The notes beneath the pieces were generated by a model that worked only from the letters and a program-made list of their open reading frames with translations, made no database searches and was not told the DNA's origin. Position numbers and translations under genes: made by a program. Shown in pieces: positions 1 to 5,698 of a stretch of 7,069 nucleotides of DNA. Positions within the stretch are counted from its first letter, which is position 1. Every line of letters begins with the position of its first letter. Source of the DNA: a bacterium (lineage in GTDB: Bacteria; SZUA-182); the NCBI GenBank assembly GCA_003230635.1, contig QIFF01000051.1, forward strand, positions 1 to 7,069, read 5' to 3'.

Positions 1-684
1 GGACAGGACTTGGTTAAAAATGTCAGCTGCCGTCAGAAGTATTCCTGGCAGAAGGGCAAATGGCAAGGGGAGAGCATTCTGCCCCAGACTGCTGAGGCCA
101 AGCCTGCTGCTGCTCCCCGCTTTCGGGTGGCGGCATACGATTTTGGGATGAAGCATAACATCCTGCGGGAGTTGGTAACGGTGGGCTGTGAGGTAATGGT
201 CTTCCCGGCCGAAACCCCTGCTGAGGAATTACTGGCGGATAACCCGGACGGCATTTTTCTTTCCAATGGCCCGGGCGACCCCCAAGGGGTGCCTTATGCC
301 ATTGAAAACGTGGGTAAATTAATCGGCCGAAAGCCGATTTTCGGGATTTGCCTGGGGCATCAAATTCTCTGCCTGGCCCTGGGCTATGATACCTTTAAAC
401 TCAAATTCGGCCACCGCGGGGGCAACCACCCGGTCAAGAACCTGCTCAGCGGGCGGGTGGAGATTACCGCCCAGAATCACGGCTTTGCCGTTCATTTGCC
501 CGAGGATGAGGATTTGCCGGTAATGCTTACCCACCTCAACCTCAACGACCAGACGGTGGAAGGCATTCAGCATAAGGAATTGCCCCTGTTTTCCGTGCAG
601 TATCACCCGGAGGCCTCACCCGGCCCCCACGACTCCGGCTATTTGTTCAGCCAATTCTGCCGCTTGATGGAGAGCAAAAGATGA
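1..684 (+). CDS. carA: Carbamoyl-phosphate synthase small (glutaminase) subunit, 5'-truncated by window edge
   Basis: CarA hydrolyses glutamine and passes ammonia to the CarB subunit, which makes carbamoyl phosphate for pyrimidines and arginine in the cytoplasm. The frame is open from base 1, so the start lies outside the window. About 227 residues are visible, against roughly 360-380 for the whole protein, so the N-terminal domain is mostly missing. The class I glutamine amidotransferase domain is complete: SNGPGDP oxyanion region, GICLGHQ with the nucleophilic Cys codon at 349-351, [18 protein letters not shown], and [13 protein letters not shown] with the catalytic His at 604-606 and Glu at 610-612. 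All three triad residues are present. carB, usually next, does not follow; a repeat element begins at the stop codon. The TTG at 10 is only an internal Leu codon. Identification is secure from the motifs. Confidence 0.96.
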   Translation, partial: GQDLVKNVSCRQKYSWQKGKWQGESILPQTAEAKPAAAPRFRVAAYDFGMKHNILRELVTVGCEVMVFPAETPAEELLADNPDGIFLSNGPGDPQGVPYAIENVGKLIGRKPIFGICLGHQILCLALGYDTFKLKFGHRGGNHPVKNLLSGRVEITAQNHGFAVHLPEDEDLPVMLTHLNLNDQTVEGIQHKELPLFSVQYHPEASPGPHDSGYLFSQFCRLMESKR

Positions 685-822
685 ACCACAGAGGGCACAG
701 AGGAGACCAATTTCAAATGTCAAAATCCAAAGTTCAAATGAAGCCCAAAATCCAAATGCCAAATGTCAAAATTTTTGTCATTTGAGCTTTAGTTAATATT
801 TTCTCTGTGTTCTCTGTGGTTA
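683..822. repeat. MITE-like intergenic element with 22-bp terminal inverted repeats
   Basis: Bases 683-704 and the reverse complement of 801-822 match at 18 of 22 positions. The shared blocks are AACCACAGAG and CACAGAG, and the mismatches are all G against A or T. Each arm also holds a 9-bp direct repeat built on CACAGAG. Between the arms lies a core of 7-bp units (separate entry). The element starts within the carA stop codon and ends 11 bp before the nadK ATG. There is no ORF inside and no transposase nearby, so if mobile it would need a trans-acting enzyme. No target-site duplication is obvious. From memory, CACAGAG-type intergenic repeats occur in many environmental bacterial genomes; I could not check this. 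Confidence 0.7.
714..791. repeat. Array of 7-bp CAAA-headed units with an inverted arm
   Basis: From 714 to 773 the plus strand reads as eight consecutive 7-mers beginning CAAA (for example CAAATGT, CAAAATC, CAAATGC). They are interrupted once by the 4 bases AGCC at 742-745. From about 771 to 791 the same unit appears on the opposite strand (TCATTTG, AGCTTTA), so the array turns round on itself. The 17-mer TTTGTCATTTGAGCTTT at 774-790 recurs exactly at 2971-2987. Confidence 0.75.
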
Positions 823-833
823 GGTTTTGAAAA

Positions 834-1673
834 ATGCAAAAAATAGGAATTATCGCCAACCCAAACCTGAAAAAGGCCCAGCAGATTCTAAATCCCCTGC
901 GGGAGTGGCTGCTGCAGCGGGGAAAAACTGTGTATTGGGATACGGACACCGCCCACATGGCCAGCGGCCAGGCACAGGGGGGGCTGGGGTGCCCGGCGCT
1001 GGTGCTAAAGGCGGAGTTAATCATTGTTCTGGGCGGGGACGGCACCCTGCTCAGCCTGGCTCACCAGCCGGGGGTGGAACGGGTGCCCTTGCTGGGAGTG
1101 AACCTGGGCCGCCTGGGGTTTCTGACCGAAGTCAACCTGGATGAGCTTTACCACACCCTGCAGAAAGTGCTGATTGGCGAATATAAGGTTGACGAGCGCT
1201 TGATGCTGACAGCTTCTGTCCAGCGCGAGGGGAAAAAGATAGCCGGTTATGTAGCTCTGAATGAGGTAGCTATCAACCGGGCGGCACTGGCGCGGATTAT
1301 TGCCTTAAAGACCTGGGTTGACGGCGCCTATCTGAATACCTTTCGGGCGGACGGGCTGGTAATTGCCACTCCTACCGGCTCCACCGCCTATTCCCTGGCC
1401 TCCGGCGGCCCGATTGTCCAGCCCTCAACCCCGGCGCTCTTGATCACCCCGAGCCCCCTGGTAATTCCGGCTGCAGCGGTAGTAGAGGTTCTCCTCAGCT
1501 CGCAGCAGAAAGAAGCAGTCTATTTAACCGTTGACGGGCAAATCGGCCTTGCCCTGCAATATCAGGATCGCCTGGAAATTAAAAAAGCCGCCCAGAGCAT
1601 CAAACTGGTGCAGCCCACGGAAAGGGATTACTACCAAGTCCTGCGCACCAAGCTGGGCTGGGGGGGTAAATGA
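834..1673 (+). CDS. nadK: NAD kinase, ATP-dependent, with a short internal deletion
   Basis: NAD kinase phosphorylates NAD to NADP in the cytoplasm. The protein is 279 residues, at the short end of the usual 285-300. Visible motifs in order are IANPN near the N-terminus, GGDGT (67-71), GVNLGRLGFLTE (88-99), LNEVAI with the NE pair at 143-144, and the glycine-rich TPTGSTAYSLASGGPIV (179-195). After ITP (204-206) the family normally continues with an ICPHxLxNRP-like loop before LVIP. Here the text runs ITP-SPLVIP, so about eight residues are missing in frame (around nt 1449-1455). The ATG at 834 is the only sensible start. It has no good Shine-Dalgarno and sits 11 bp after the repeat element, which may have displaced the native leader. 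Its stop overlaps the dtd start by 4 bp. Family assignment is certain; full activity is not. Confidence 0.95.
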   Translation: MQKIGIIANPNLKKAQQILNPLREWLLQRGKTVYWDTDTAHMASGQAQGGLGCPALVLKAELIIVLGGDGTLLSLAHQPGVERVPLLGVNLGRLGFLTEVNLDELYHTLQKVLIGEYKVDERLMLTASVQREGKKIAGYVALNEVAINRAALARIIALKTWVDGAYLNTFRADGLVIATPTGSTAYSLASGGPIVQPSTPALLITPSPLVIPAAAVVEVLLSSQQKEAVYLTVDGQIGLALQYQDRLEIKKAAQSIKLVQPTERDYYQVLRTKLGWGGK

Positions 1674-2110
1674 GAGCGGTCGTGCAGCGGGTACGGCAGG
1701 CCCAGGTTACGGTGGATGGAAAAACCATTGCCCGCATCGCTAAGGGCCTGGTTGTTCTGCTGGGAGTGGCTAAGGGGGATAGCAGTGAAGACGCAACTTA
1801 TCTGGCCGGTAAAATCGCCGGGTTGCGCATTTTTGAGGACGAGCAGGGAAAGATGAACCGTTCCCTGGAGGAAGCCGGCGGTGTGGTGTTAGTGGTTTCC
1901 CAATTCACCCTGCTGGGGAATTGCCGTAAGGGGCGCCGCCCCAGTTTTGAGCAGGCTGCCCCTCTTGAACAGGCTGAAACCCTCTATCAGGAATTCATCG
2001 AGCAGTTAAAAGGGCAGGGAGTAGAAACCGTTCAGGGTAAATTTCAAGCCCACATGCTGGTGCAAATCTATAACGACGGGCCGGTAACTTTGATTTTGGA
2101 GACTAAATGA
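1670..2110 (+). CDS. dtd: D-aminoacyl-tRNA deacylase (D-Tyr-tRNA deacylase)
   Basis: Dtd hydrolyses D-amino acids (and glycine mischarged on tRNA-Ala) from tRNA, acting as a cytoplasmic homodimer that proofreads chirality. The product is 146 residues, normal for the family. It begins MRAVVQRV, the typical N-terminus. It carries SQFTLLGNCRKGRRPSF (77-93), the active-site strand, and NDGPVT (135-140), which supplies the Gly-cisPro pair that selects D-substrates across the dimer. The usual FGA just before that motif reads FQA here, a minor change. The ATG shares four bases (ATGA) with the nadK stop, which indicates translational coupling, and its own stop overlaps the next gene in the same way. 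It is expected to be cotranscribed with nadK. Confidence 0.96.
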   Translation: MRAVVQRVRQAQVTVDGKTIARIAKGLVVLLGVAKGDSSEDATYLAGKIAGLRIFEDEQGKMNRSLEEAGGVVLVVSQFTLLGNCRKGRRPSFEQAAPLEQAETLYQEFIEQLKGQGVETVQGKFQAHMLVQIYNDGPVTLILETK

Positions 2111-2394
2111 ATAACCAAATTGATGAGATAAAAAAGGCCATAGTTTATGTGCTGGAAAAAAACAGAGTGAAGAGGGCTGCCCTTTTCGGCTCTATTGTAA
2201 GGGGAGAAGCGACCAAAGAAAGCGACATTGACCTGCTCATTGAATTTGAGGGTAGAAGGAGTTTATTAGACCTTGCCGGTCTGAAATTAGAGCTCCAAGA
2301 ACTACTGAAAAGGAAAGTAGATGTTCTCACTTATGCTTCCCTGCACCCCCTCCTCAAGGAAAGGATATTAAGCGAGCAAGAGGTAATTCTGTGA
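2107..2394 (+). CDS. Minimal nucleotidyltransferase (MntA-like, NTP_transf_2 family), without HepT partner
   Basis: A 95-residue protein of the minimal nucleotidyltransferase family. The signature GSIVRGEATKESDIDLLI (28-45) contains the GS pair (28-29) and the two metal-binding aspartates D40 and D42; a third, D72, lies in KVDVLT. In known MntA/HepT pairs this protein AMPylates the HEPN ribonuclease HepT and so acts as antitoxin. HepT normally follows at once, but here the GTG overlapping the stop (2391) opens only 11 codons before TAG, and no HEPN-like sequence is seen. The start overlaps the dtd stop by 4 bp (ATGA), so it should be translated by coupling from a housekeeping operon. The composition is more A+T-rich than nadK or dtd, consistent with acquisition. 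The fold is clear; the antitoxin role is inference without the toxin. Confidence 0.9.
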   Translation: MNNQIDEIKKAIVYVLEKNRVKRAALFGSIVRGEATKESDIDLLIEFEGRRSLLDLAGLKLELQELLKRKVDVLTYASLHPLLKERILSEQEVIL

Positions 2395-2410
2395 AGAAAT
2401 TGGATTGGGT

Positions 2411-2797
2411 ATGTTGGAAACCATAGGTATAATAGTAGGTGTAATAGCTGGATTGATTGCCCTCACATCTGGCCTTATATCCAGAAAACAGTACTCTCGT
2501 CGTGACATCGGGGAAATTAAGGTCGCGCTTCAAGAAGCTCGAAGCGAAAGGGTTGTTAATGCTATCAAAGAGGAGCTTGCGACTCTCCGTGCAAGCATCC
2601 AAAAAGCTGAGCTACCAGAGAAGCAAGCTATAGAAATAGAAACCATTAATGCCAAAATTGAAAAGGTGGAAACAGACCTTAGAAATTTTCGAGAATTGCT
2701 TTTTGATAATCCAGAAGCAACAGTAACAATACCGCTTATTAAAAAGGATCTGGAGTCTCTTGCCAAAGACAATGAAAATCTGAGGAAGGAGCTTTAA
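2411..2797 (+). CDS. Small membrane-anchored coiled-coil protein of unknown function (probably truncated by an in-frame stop)
   Basis: I do not recognise a named family. The preferred ATG (2411) gives 128 residues; a TTG two codons upstream is possible. Residues 4-23 form one hydrophobic helix rich in Ile, Val, Gly and Ala, followed by the basic patch SRKQYSRR, so the C-terminal part is probably cytoplasmic. Residues about 35-95 and 110-128 are charged, heptad-like helices rich in Glu, Lys, Arg and Leu, suggesting a coiled coil. A short DNPEATVTIP linker separates them. The frame ends at TAA 2795-2797 but continues in phase into a further transmembrane helix (next entry), so the intact protein may have had a membrane helix at each end. 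It lies 16 bp after the nucleotidyltransferase with no strong Shine-Dalgarno. The first 60-base row (2401-2460) has 23 G+C, against 31 in a row of the activator gene (4801-4860). Confidence 0.6.
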   Translation: MLETIGIIVGVIAGLIALTSGLISRKQYSRRDIGEIKVALQEARSERVVNAIKEELATLRASIQKAELPEKQAIEIETINAKIEKVETDLRNFRELLFDNPEATVTIPLIKKDLESLAKDNENLRKEL

Positions 2798-2899
2798 CGC
2801 ATAGGTGGATTTAGCAAATGGTTTATTGGAATAATGATTACAATGTCTATCGGCCTTTTAGCTGTAGCTGTTAGTATCTTGCTTAAGGGGTTAAAATAA
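2798..2899 (+). pseudogene. In-phase continuation of the coiled-coil gene: C-terminal transmembrane segment after a stop codon
   Basis: Directly after the TAA at 2795-2797 the same frame reads RIGGFSKWFIGIMITMSI, then GLLAVAVSILLKGLK, and stops at TAA 2897-2899. This is an amphipathic turn followed by a convincing membrane helix. Random DNA in phase after a real stop would rarely encode this, and small coiled-coil proteins ending in a WFIG-type membrane helix are familiar in outline. One base change (for example GAA to TAA, restoring Glu) would rejoin the two parts. Alternatives are stop readthrough, a sequencing error, or a separate 22-residue membrane peptide from the ATG at 2834, which has no clear ribosome binding site. 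Confidence 0.55.
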
Positions 2900-2932
2900 G
2901 TGCTGTTTTTGGAGGGATGAAATACCACAATG

Positions 2933-2970
2933 TAGTTGCCTGATTTATTGGGCTGGGCGCTGTCCACCAG
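2933..2970. repeat. Degenerate double-hairpin repeat, possibly a partial copy of the cloverleaf element
   Basis: Two adjacent hairpins are visible. GCCTGA (2938-2943) pairs with TTGGGC (2948-2953) around a TTTA loop, with two G-T wobbles. TGGGC (2954-2958) pairs with GTCCA (2962-2966) around a 3-base loop, with one wobble. They are preceded by GTAG (2933-2936 region), like the left outer stem of the perfect element at 3004-3057. No third hairpin or closing stem follows; a heptamer array begins instead. It reads as a decayed or truncated relative of the neighbouring cloverleaf. Confidence 0.4.
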
Positions 2971-3002
2971 TTTGTCATTTGAGCTTTGGCATTTGTCATT
3001 TT
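2968..3002. repeat. Second heptamer array, on the opposite strand
   Basis: Read in 7-base steps from 2968, the plus strand gives CAGTTTG, TCATTTG, AGCTTTG, GCATTTG and TCATTTT. On the minus strand these are CAAA-headed units of the kind found at 714-773. Bases 2971-2987 repeat 774-790 exactly in the same orientation. The array abuts the cloverleaf palindrome. Confidence 0.7.
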
Positions 3003-3003
3003 T

Positions 3004-3057
3004 TGGAGTAGAGCCTTTAGGCTCGTGCCCTTTCACGGGACTAAAGTCCCTACTCCA
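3004..3057. repeat. 54-bp perfect cloverleaf palindrome (three hairpins inside an 8-bp stem)
   Basis: TGGAGTAG (3004-3011) pairs perfectly with CTACTCCA (3050-3057). Every base between them belongs to one of three directly abutting hairpins: AGCC/GGCT with loop TTTA (3012-3023), CGTG/CACG with loop CCCTTT (3024-3037), and GGAC/GTCC with loop TAAA (3038-3049). No junction base is unpaired. It could form as a DNA cruciform or as RNA in the leader of the kinase operon, ending 28 bp before the ATG. There is no T-run, so it is not an intrinsic terminator. At 54 nt it is too short and lacks the loops of a tRNA. It most resembles a REP- or MITE-type mobile palindrome. Confidence 0.8.
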
Positions 3058-3085
3058 GAGAGAAAAAAGGAAGGTTCATTAAATT

Positions 3086-4159
3086 ATGCCAATTCCCCAG
3101 TTAGATACACAGACGTTGCCCAAGTTACTTGAGGTAATGGCCGGACTCACCCAGCAGGAATTTCTGTTGCTTAGCTCAGAGGGCAGGATTGAGTATGCTA
3201 CGCCTAATACCGGCTGCTTGTTCAACCGGCAGGGGAAAGAGCTGGCAGGTACTGACCTGGCTGAGCTTTTGGGAGCAGAGTTAAGCCGAAAGTTGTTAAA
3301 GGATGCGCAAGAGCGGCAAGATTGGCTGATAATAGAACACAGGATCCCTCAGCCTGGGAATCAGCCCTTGAATGCCCAGCTTTCTTTTCTCCCCTACGAA
3401 AACCAACTGAACCAGACCAGGGGGGGATTACTGGCGCTAAGCCCATTGGGCGCACCCGAGGGCAAGGATCGCTTCACTTCAATGGGCGAGCTTACCGCCA
3501 GTATGGCCCATGAAATTCGCAACCCCCTGGCCGGTATTCTGACTACCGCGGAAACCCTGCGAGAGGATTTTGACCCTCAGGATGCACGCCGGGAATATCT
3601 GGAGCGGATTATTACCGAAATCAACCGGGTTAACCTGTTTCTGGTTAAGTTCCTGGCTTTGGCCCGGCCGCAAAAACCCCAATTTGCCCTGGCTTCCCTG
3701 CCTGAAGTACTTGACCACGTCCTCTTTTTGGAAAAAAAGGAGATTGAGCGCCGTCAGATTCAGGTCGTTCGTGAGTATGAACTCAGACCGCCCAAGATAT
3801 TAATTGATACGCATCAAATACAGCAGGTTTTCCTGAACCTGATTCTGAATGCGATCCAGGCAATGCCTCAGGGGGGAGTGCTCGGGCTTAAGGTTGACAG
3901 CAGCCAGAAAGCGGGTGACAAGCCGCGCTCAACCCAAGTGGAAATCAGTGATAACGGGAGCGGAATCGCTCCCCGCAACCTAAAGGAAATCTTTACCCCC
4001 TTCTTTACTACCAAACCCAAAGGGGTTGGGTTGGGGCTCTCAGTCAGCCAGCAAATCTTGAAAGAACACCAGGGACAATTAAAGGTGAGAAGTAAATTGG
4101 GAGAAGGCACCACCTTTACCCTGATTTTGCCCATGCAGCGTAAGCAGCCACTGAAGTGA
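3086..4159 (+). CDS. Soluble PAS-domain sensor histidine kinase, NtrB/AtoS type
   Basis: This 357-residue kinase should autophosphorylate on His and pass the phosphate to the adjacent NtrC-type regulator. Residues about 12-118 look like a PAS-type sensor domain (FLLLSSEGRIEYAT start). The dimerisation domain carries MGELTASMAHEIRNPLAG with the phosphoacceptor H142 (codon 3509-3511). The ATPase domain has the N box NLILNAIQAM (N251, N255), the G1 box DNGSGI (289-294), the F box FTPFFTTKP (303-311) and the G2 box GVGLGLS (313-319). There is no signal peptide or transmembrane helix, so the signal is probably cytoplasmic; no ligand can be inferred. AAGGAAGG (3067-3074) lies 11 bases before the ATG, just after the cloverleaf repeat. 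The stop is 16 bp before the regulator start, indicating a two-gene operon. Confidence 0.94.
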   Translation: MPIPQLDTQTLPKLLEVMAGLTQQEFLLLSSEGRIEYATPNTGCLFNRQGKELAGTDLAELLGAELSRKLLKDAQERQDWLIIEHRIPQPGNQPLNAQLSFLPYENQLNQTRGGLLALSPLGAPEGKDRFTSMGELTASMAHEIRNPLAGILTTAETLREDFDPQDARREYLERIITEINRVNLFLVKFLALARPQKPQFALASLPEVLDHVLFLEKKEIERRQIQVVREYELRPPKILIDTHQIQQVFLNLILNAIQAMPQGGVLGLKVDSSQKAGDKPRSTQVEISDNGSGIAPRNLKEIFTPFFTTKPKGVGLGLSVSQQILKEHQGQLKVRSKLGEGTTFTLILPMQRKQPLK

Positions 4160-4164
4160 AGGAG
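4159..4164 (+). promoter_or_regulatory. Ribosome binding site of the sigma54 activator gene
   Basis: AAGGAG overlaps the last base of the kinase stop codon and lies 11 bases before the ATG at 4176. The spacing is slightly long, but the site supports this start and continuous translation of the pair. Confidence 0.6.
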
Positions 4165-4175
4165 ACCGCGAGGGA

Positions 4176-5522
4176 ATGAACCAGCAGTTGTTAATTGTAG
4201 AAGATGCGGAAACCCTTTGCCTCTCCCTGACGGAAAGCCTCAGGAAGAGCGGCTATGGGGTAGAAGGGGTAGCCTGTGGGGAAGAAGCCTTTAAGATAAT
4301 GGATGAACGGGTTTTTGACCTGGTCTTGTTGGACCTTCGTCTGCCGGGGATGAGCGGACTGGAGGTTTTGGACAAAATCAAAGCCGGTCAGCCCCAACTG
4401 CCGATTATTATGATGACCGCCTATGACGATGTAGGAACAGCGGTGCAGGCTATGAAGCTGGGGGCCTATGACTATATCAGCAAACCGTTCTTGCTAGACG
4501 AAATACGCCTGGTGATTCGGAAAGCCCTGGAAACCCAGAGCCTCAAGGAGGAAGTAACCTACCTGCGCCAGCGCCAGCGCGCCCAACAGGTTATCCCCCC
4601 TTTCCTGGGCAATAGTAAGCCCGTCCGGAAGGTGCGCAACATGATTGAAATGGTCAGTCAGACACCGCGCACCTCCGTCCTGATTCAGGGAGAAAGCGGC
4701 AGCGGCAAGGAAGTTATCACCAACCTGATTCATTACCAGAGCCAGCGCGCGGATAAACCCTTAATCAAAATTGACTGCAGTACCATTCCCGAAACCTTGC
4801 TGGATACCGAGCTTTTCGGCCACAAAAAGGGAACCTTTACCGATGCCAAGGAAGACCGCAAGGGCCTGTTTGAACAGGCTAACGGGGGAACCGTCTTCCT
4901 AGATGAAATCGGCGAAATGAAGCTAATGCTTCAACCAAAACTCCTCCAGGTTTTGGAAACCCAGACCATTCGCCGGGTGGGCGATCACCGGGACATAAAA
5001 ATAGATGTGCGCATCATTGCCGCCACCAACCGCAACCTGCATCAAATGGTGCAGGAGGGAGCCTTCCGCCAGGATTTATACTACCGTCTCAAGGTAATGA
5101 CGATTGAAATGCCCCCCCTTAGGGAACGCCGGGAAGATATTCTCCCCCTGGCCGAATATTTTCTACAACAATTCAACCGCGAATTCAAAAAACAGATCAA
5201 GGAAATCAATCCCCCGGCTCGGGAGTTGCTTTTGGCCTATTCCTGGCCGGGAAATGTGCGCGAGCTAAAGAATGCCCTGGAACGGGCGGTGCTGCTGGCA
5301 AATTCAGTCGTCACCCCCCAGCAGCTACCCCTGGAGTTGAAAGACCAACCTACTGTTGCCAGCCAGCCGGCCGACCTCTCTCTGGAGGCCCTGGAAAAGC
5401 GGCATATAGAGAAAGTGCTGGAACAGGCAGGCGGCAATAAAACCAAAGCCGCCCAGTTATTGCAAATCTCCCGCTCCACCCTCTGGCAAAAACTTAAAAC
5501 CTATGGACTGGCCGAAGAGTAG
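4176..5522 (+). CDS. NtrC-family sigma54-dependent response regulator (REC-AAA+-Fis)
   Basis: A full-length 448-residue bacterial enhancer-binding protein that, once phosphorylated, uses ATP to open sigma54 promoters. The receiver domain (5-118) has acidic residues E9/D10, phosphoacceptor D53, T81 and K103. The AAA+ domain (about 143-375) has Walker A GESGSGKE (172-179), Walker B GGTVFLDE (237-244), RIIAATN sensor I (279-285), arginine fingers in FRQDLYYRL (R298, R304), and sensor II WPGNVREL (357-364). The sigma54-contact loop, normally GAFTGA, reads GTFTDA (219-224, nt 4830-4847); the key FT pair is kept. A Fis-type helix-turn-helix ends the protein (GGNKTKAAQLLQISRSTLWQKL, about 419-440). 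It probably forms a cognate pair with the upstream kinase. A terminator follows. The exact subfamily (AtoC, ZraR and similar) and targets cannot be told from the sequence. Confidence 0.97.
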   Translation: MNQQLLIVEDAETLCLSLTESLRKSGYGVEGVACGEEAFKIMDERVFDLVLLDLRLPGMSGLEVLDKIKAGQPQLPIIMMTAYDDVGTAVQAMKLGAYDYISKPFLLDEIRLVIRKALETQSLKEEVTYLRQRQRAQQVIPPFLGNSKPVRKVRNMIEMVSQTPRTSVLIQGESGSGKEVITNLIHYQSQRADKPLIKIDCSTIPETLLDTELFGHKKGTFTDAKEDRKGLFEQANGGTVFLDEIGEMKLMLQPKLLQVLETQTIRRVGDHRDIKIDVRIIAATNRNLHQMVQEGAFRQDLYYRLKVMTIEMPPLRERREDILPLAEYFLQQFNREFKKQIKEINPPARELLLAYSWPGNVRELKNALERAVLLANSVVTPQQLPLELKDQPTVASQPADLSLEALEKRHIEKVLEQAGGNKTKAAQLLQISRSTLWQKLKTYGLAEE

Positions 5523-5611
5523 GTGTCGTTCTTTTTGGACCGCATTTTTTTCTTGCCTATTCCTGTCAAACATGTTACTTTTAACTCCTTACACTTGAAG
5601 TAGGTAGGCTG

Positions 5612-5639
5612 AAAAGTGGGTTTTATGCCCACTTTTTTT
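5612..5639 (+). terminator. Rho-independent terminator after the two-component operon
   Basis: AAAAGTGGG (5612-5620) pairs perfectly with CCCACTTTT (5628-5636) around a 7-base loop, and the T-run continues to 5639. It lies about 90 bp after the regulator stop and 60 bp before nusA, so it separates the two transcription units. The rest of 5523-5698 shows no other clear feature. Confidence 0.88.
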
Positions 5640-5684
5640 ATTGTTTCAGGCCAAGATATGATGAACTCGTAAAAAGCCGTTAGT

Positions 5685-5691
5685 GGAGGAG
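5685..5691 (+). promoter_or_regulatory. Strong Shine-Dalgarno of nusA
   Basis: GGAGGAG with a 7-base spacer to the ATG at 5699. It is the best ribosome binding site in the window and fixes the nusA start. Confidence 0.85.
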
Positions 5692-5698
5692 CAGTCCC

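Noticed and set aside
1289..1306. TGGCGC...TTGC resembling a sigma54 -24/-12 promoter
   Set aside because: Spacing is off by one and it lies inside nadK; no plausible downstream target.
834..2394. nadK-dtd-nucleotidyltransferase as a new defence or NAD-depletion system
   Set aside because: nadK and dtd are normal housekeeping families with expected motifs; only the attached nucleotidyltransferase is accessory.
2391..2426. GTG start overlapping the nucleotidyltransferase stop as a HepT toxin start
   Set aside because: It stops after 11 codons and the following frames show no HEPN-type RxxxxxH motif; at most a remnant.
2917..2943. Eight-codon ORF after a GGAGGG
   Set aside because: The ribosome site directly touches the ATG and the frame runs into the hairpin repeat; too short to support as a gene.
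3004..3057. tRNA gene suggested by the cloverleaf shape
   Set aside because: Only 54 nt, 4-bp arms, no D-, anticodon- or T-loop consensus, and no CCA-type 3' end.
5554..5582. TTGCCT, 17 bp, TACTTT as a sigma70-type promoter for nusA
   Set aside because: Weak matches to both boxes, and it lies upstream of the terminator, which would stop the transcript before nusA.
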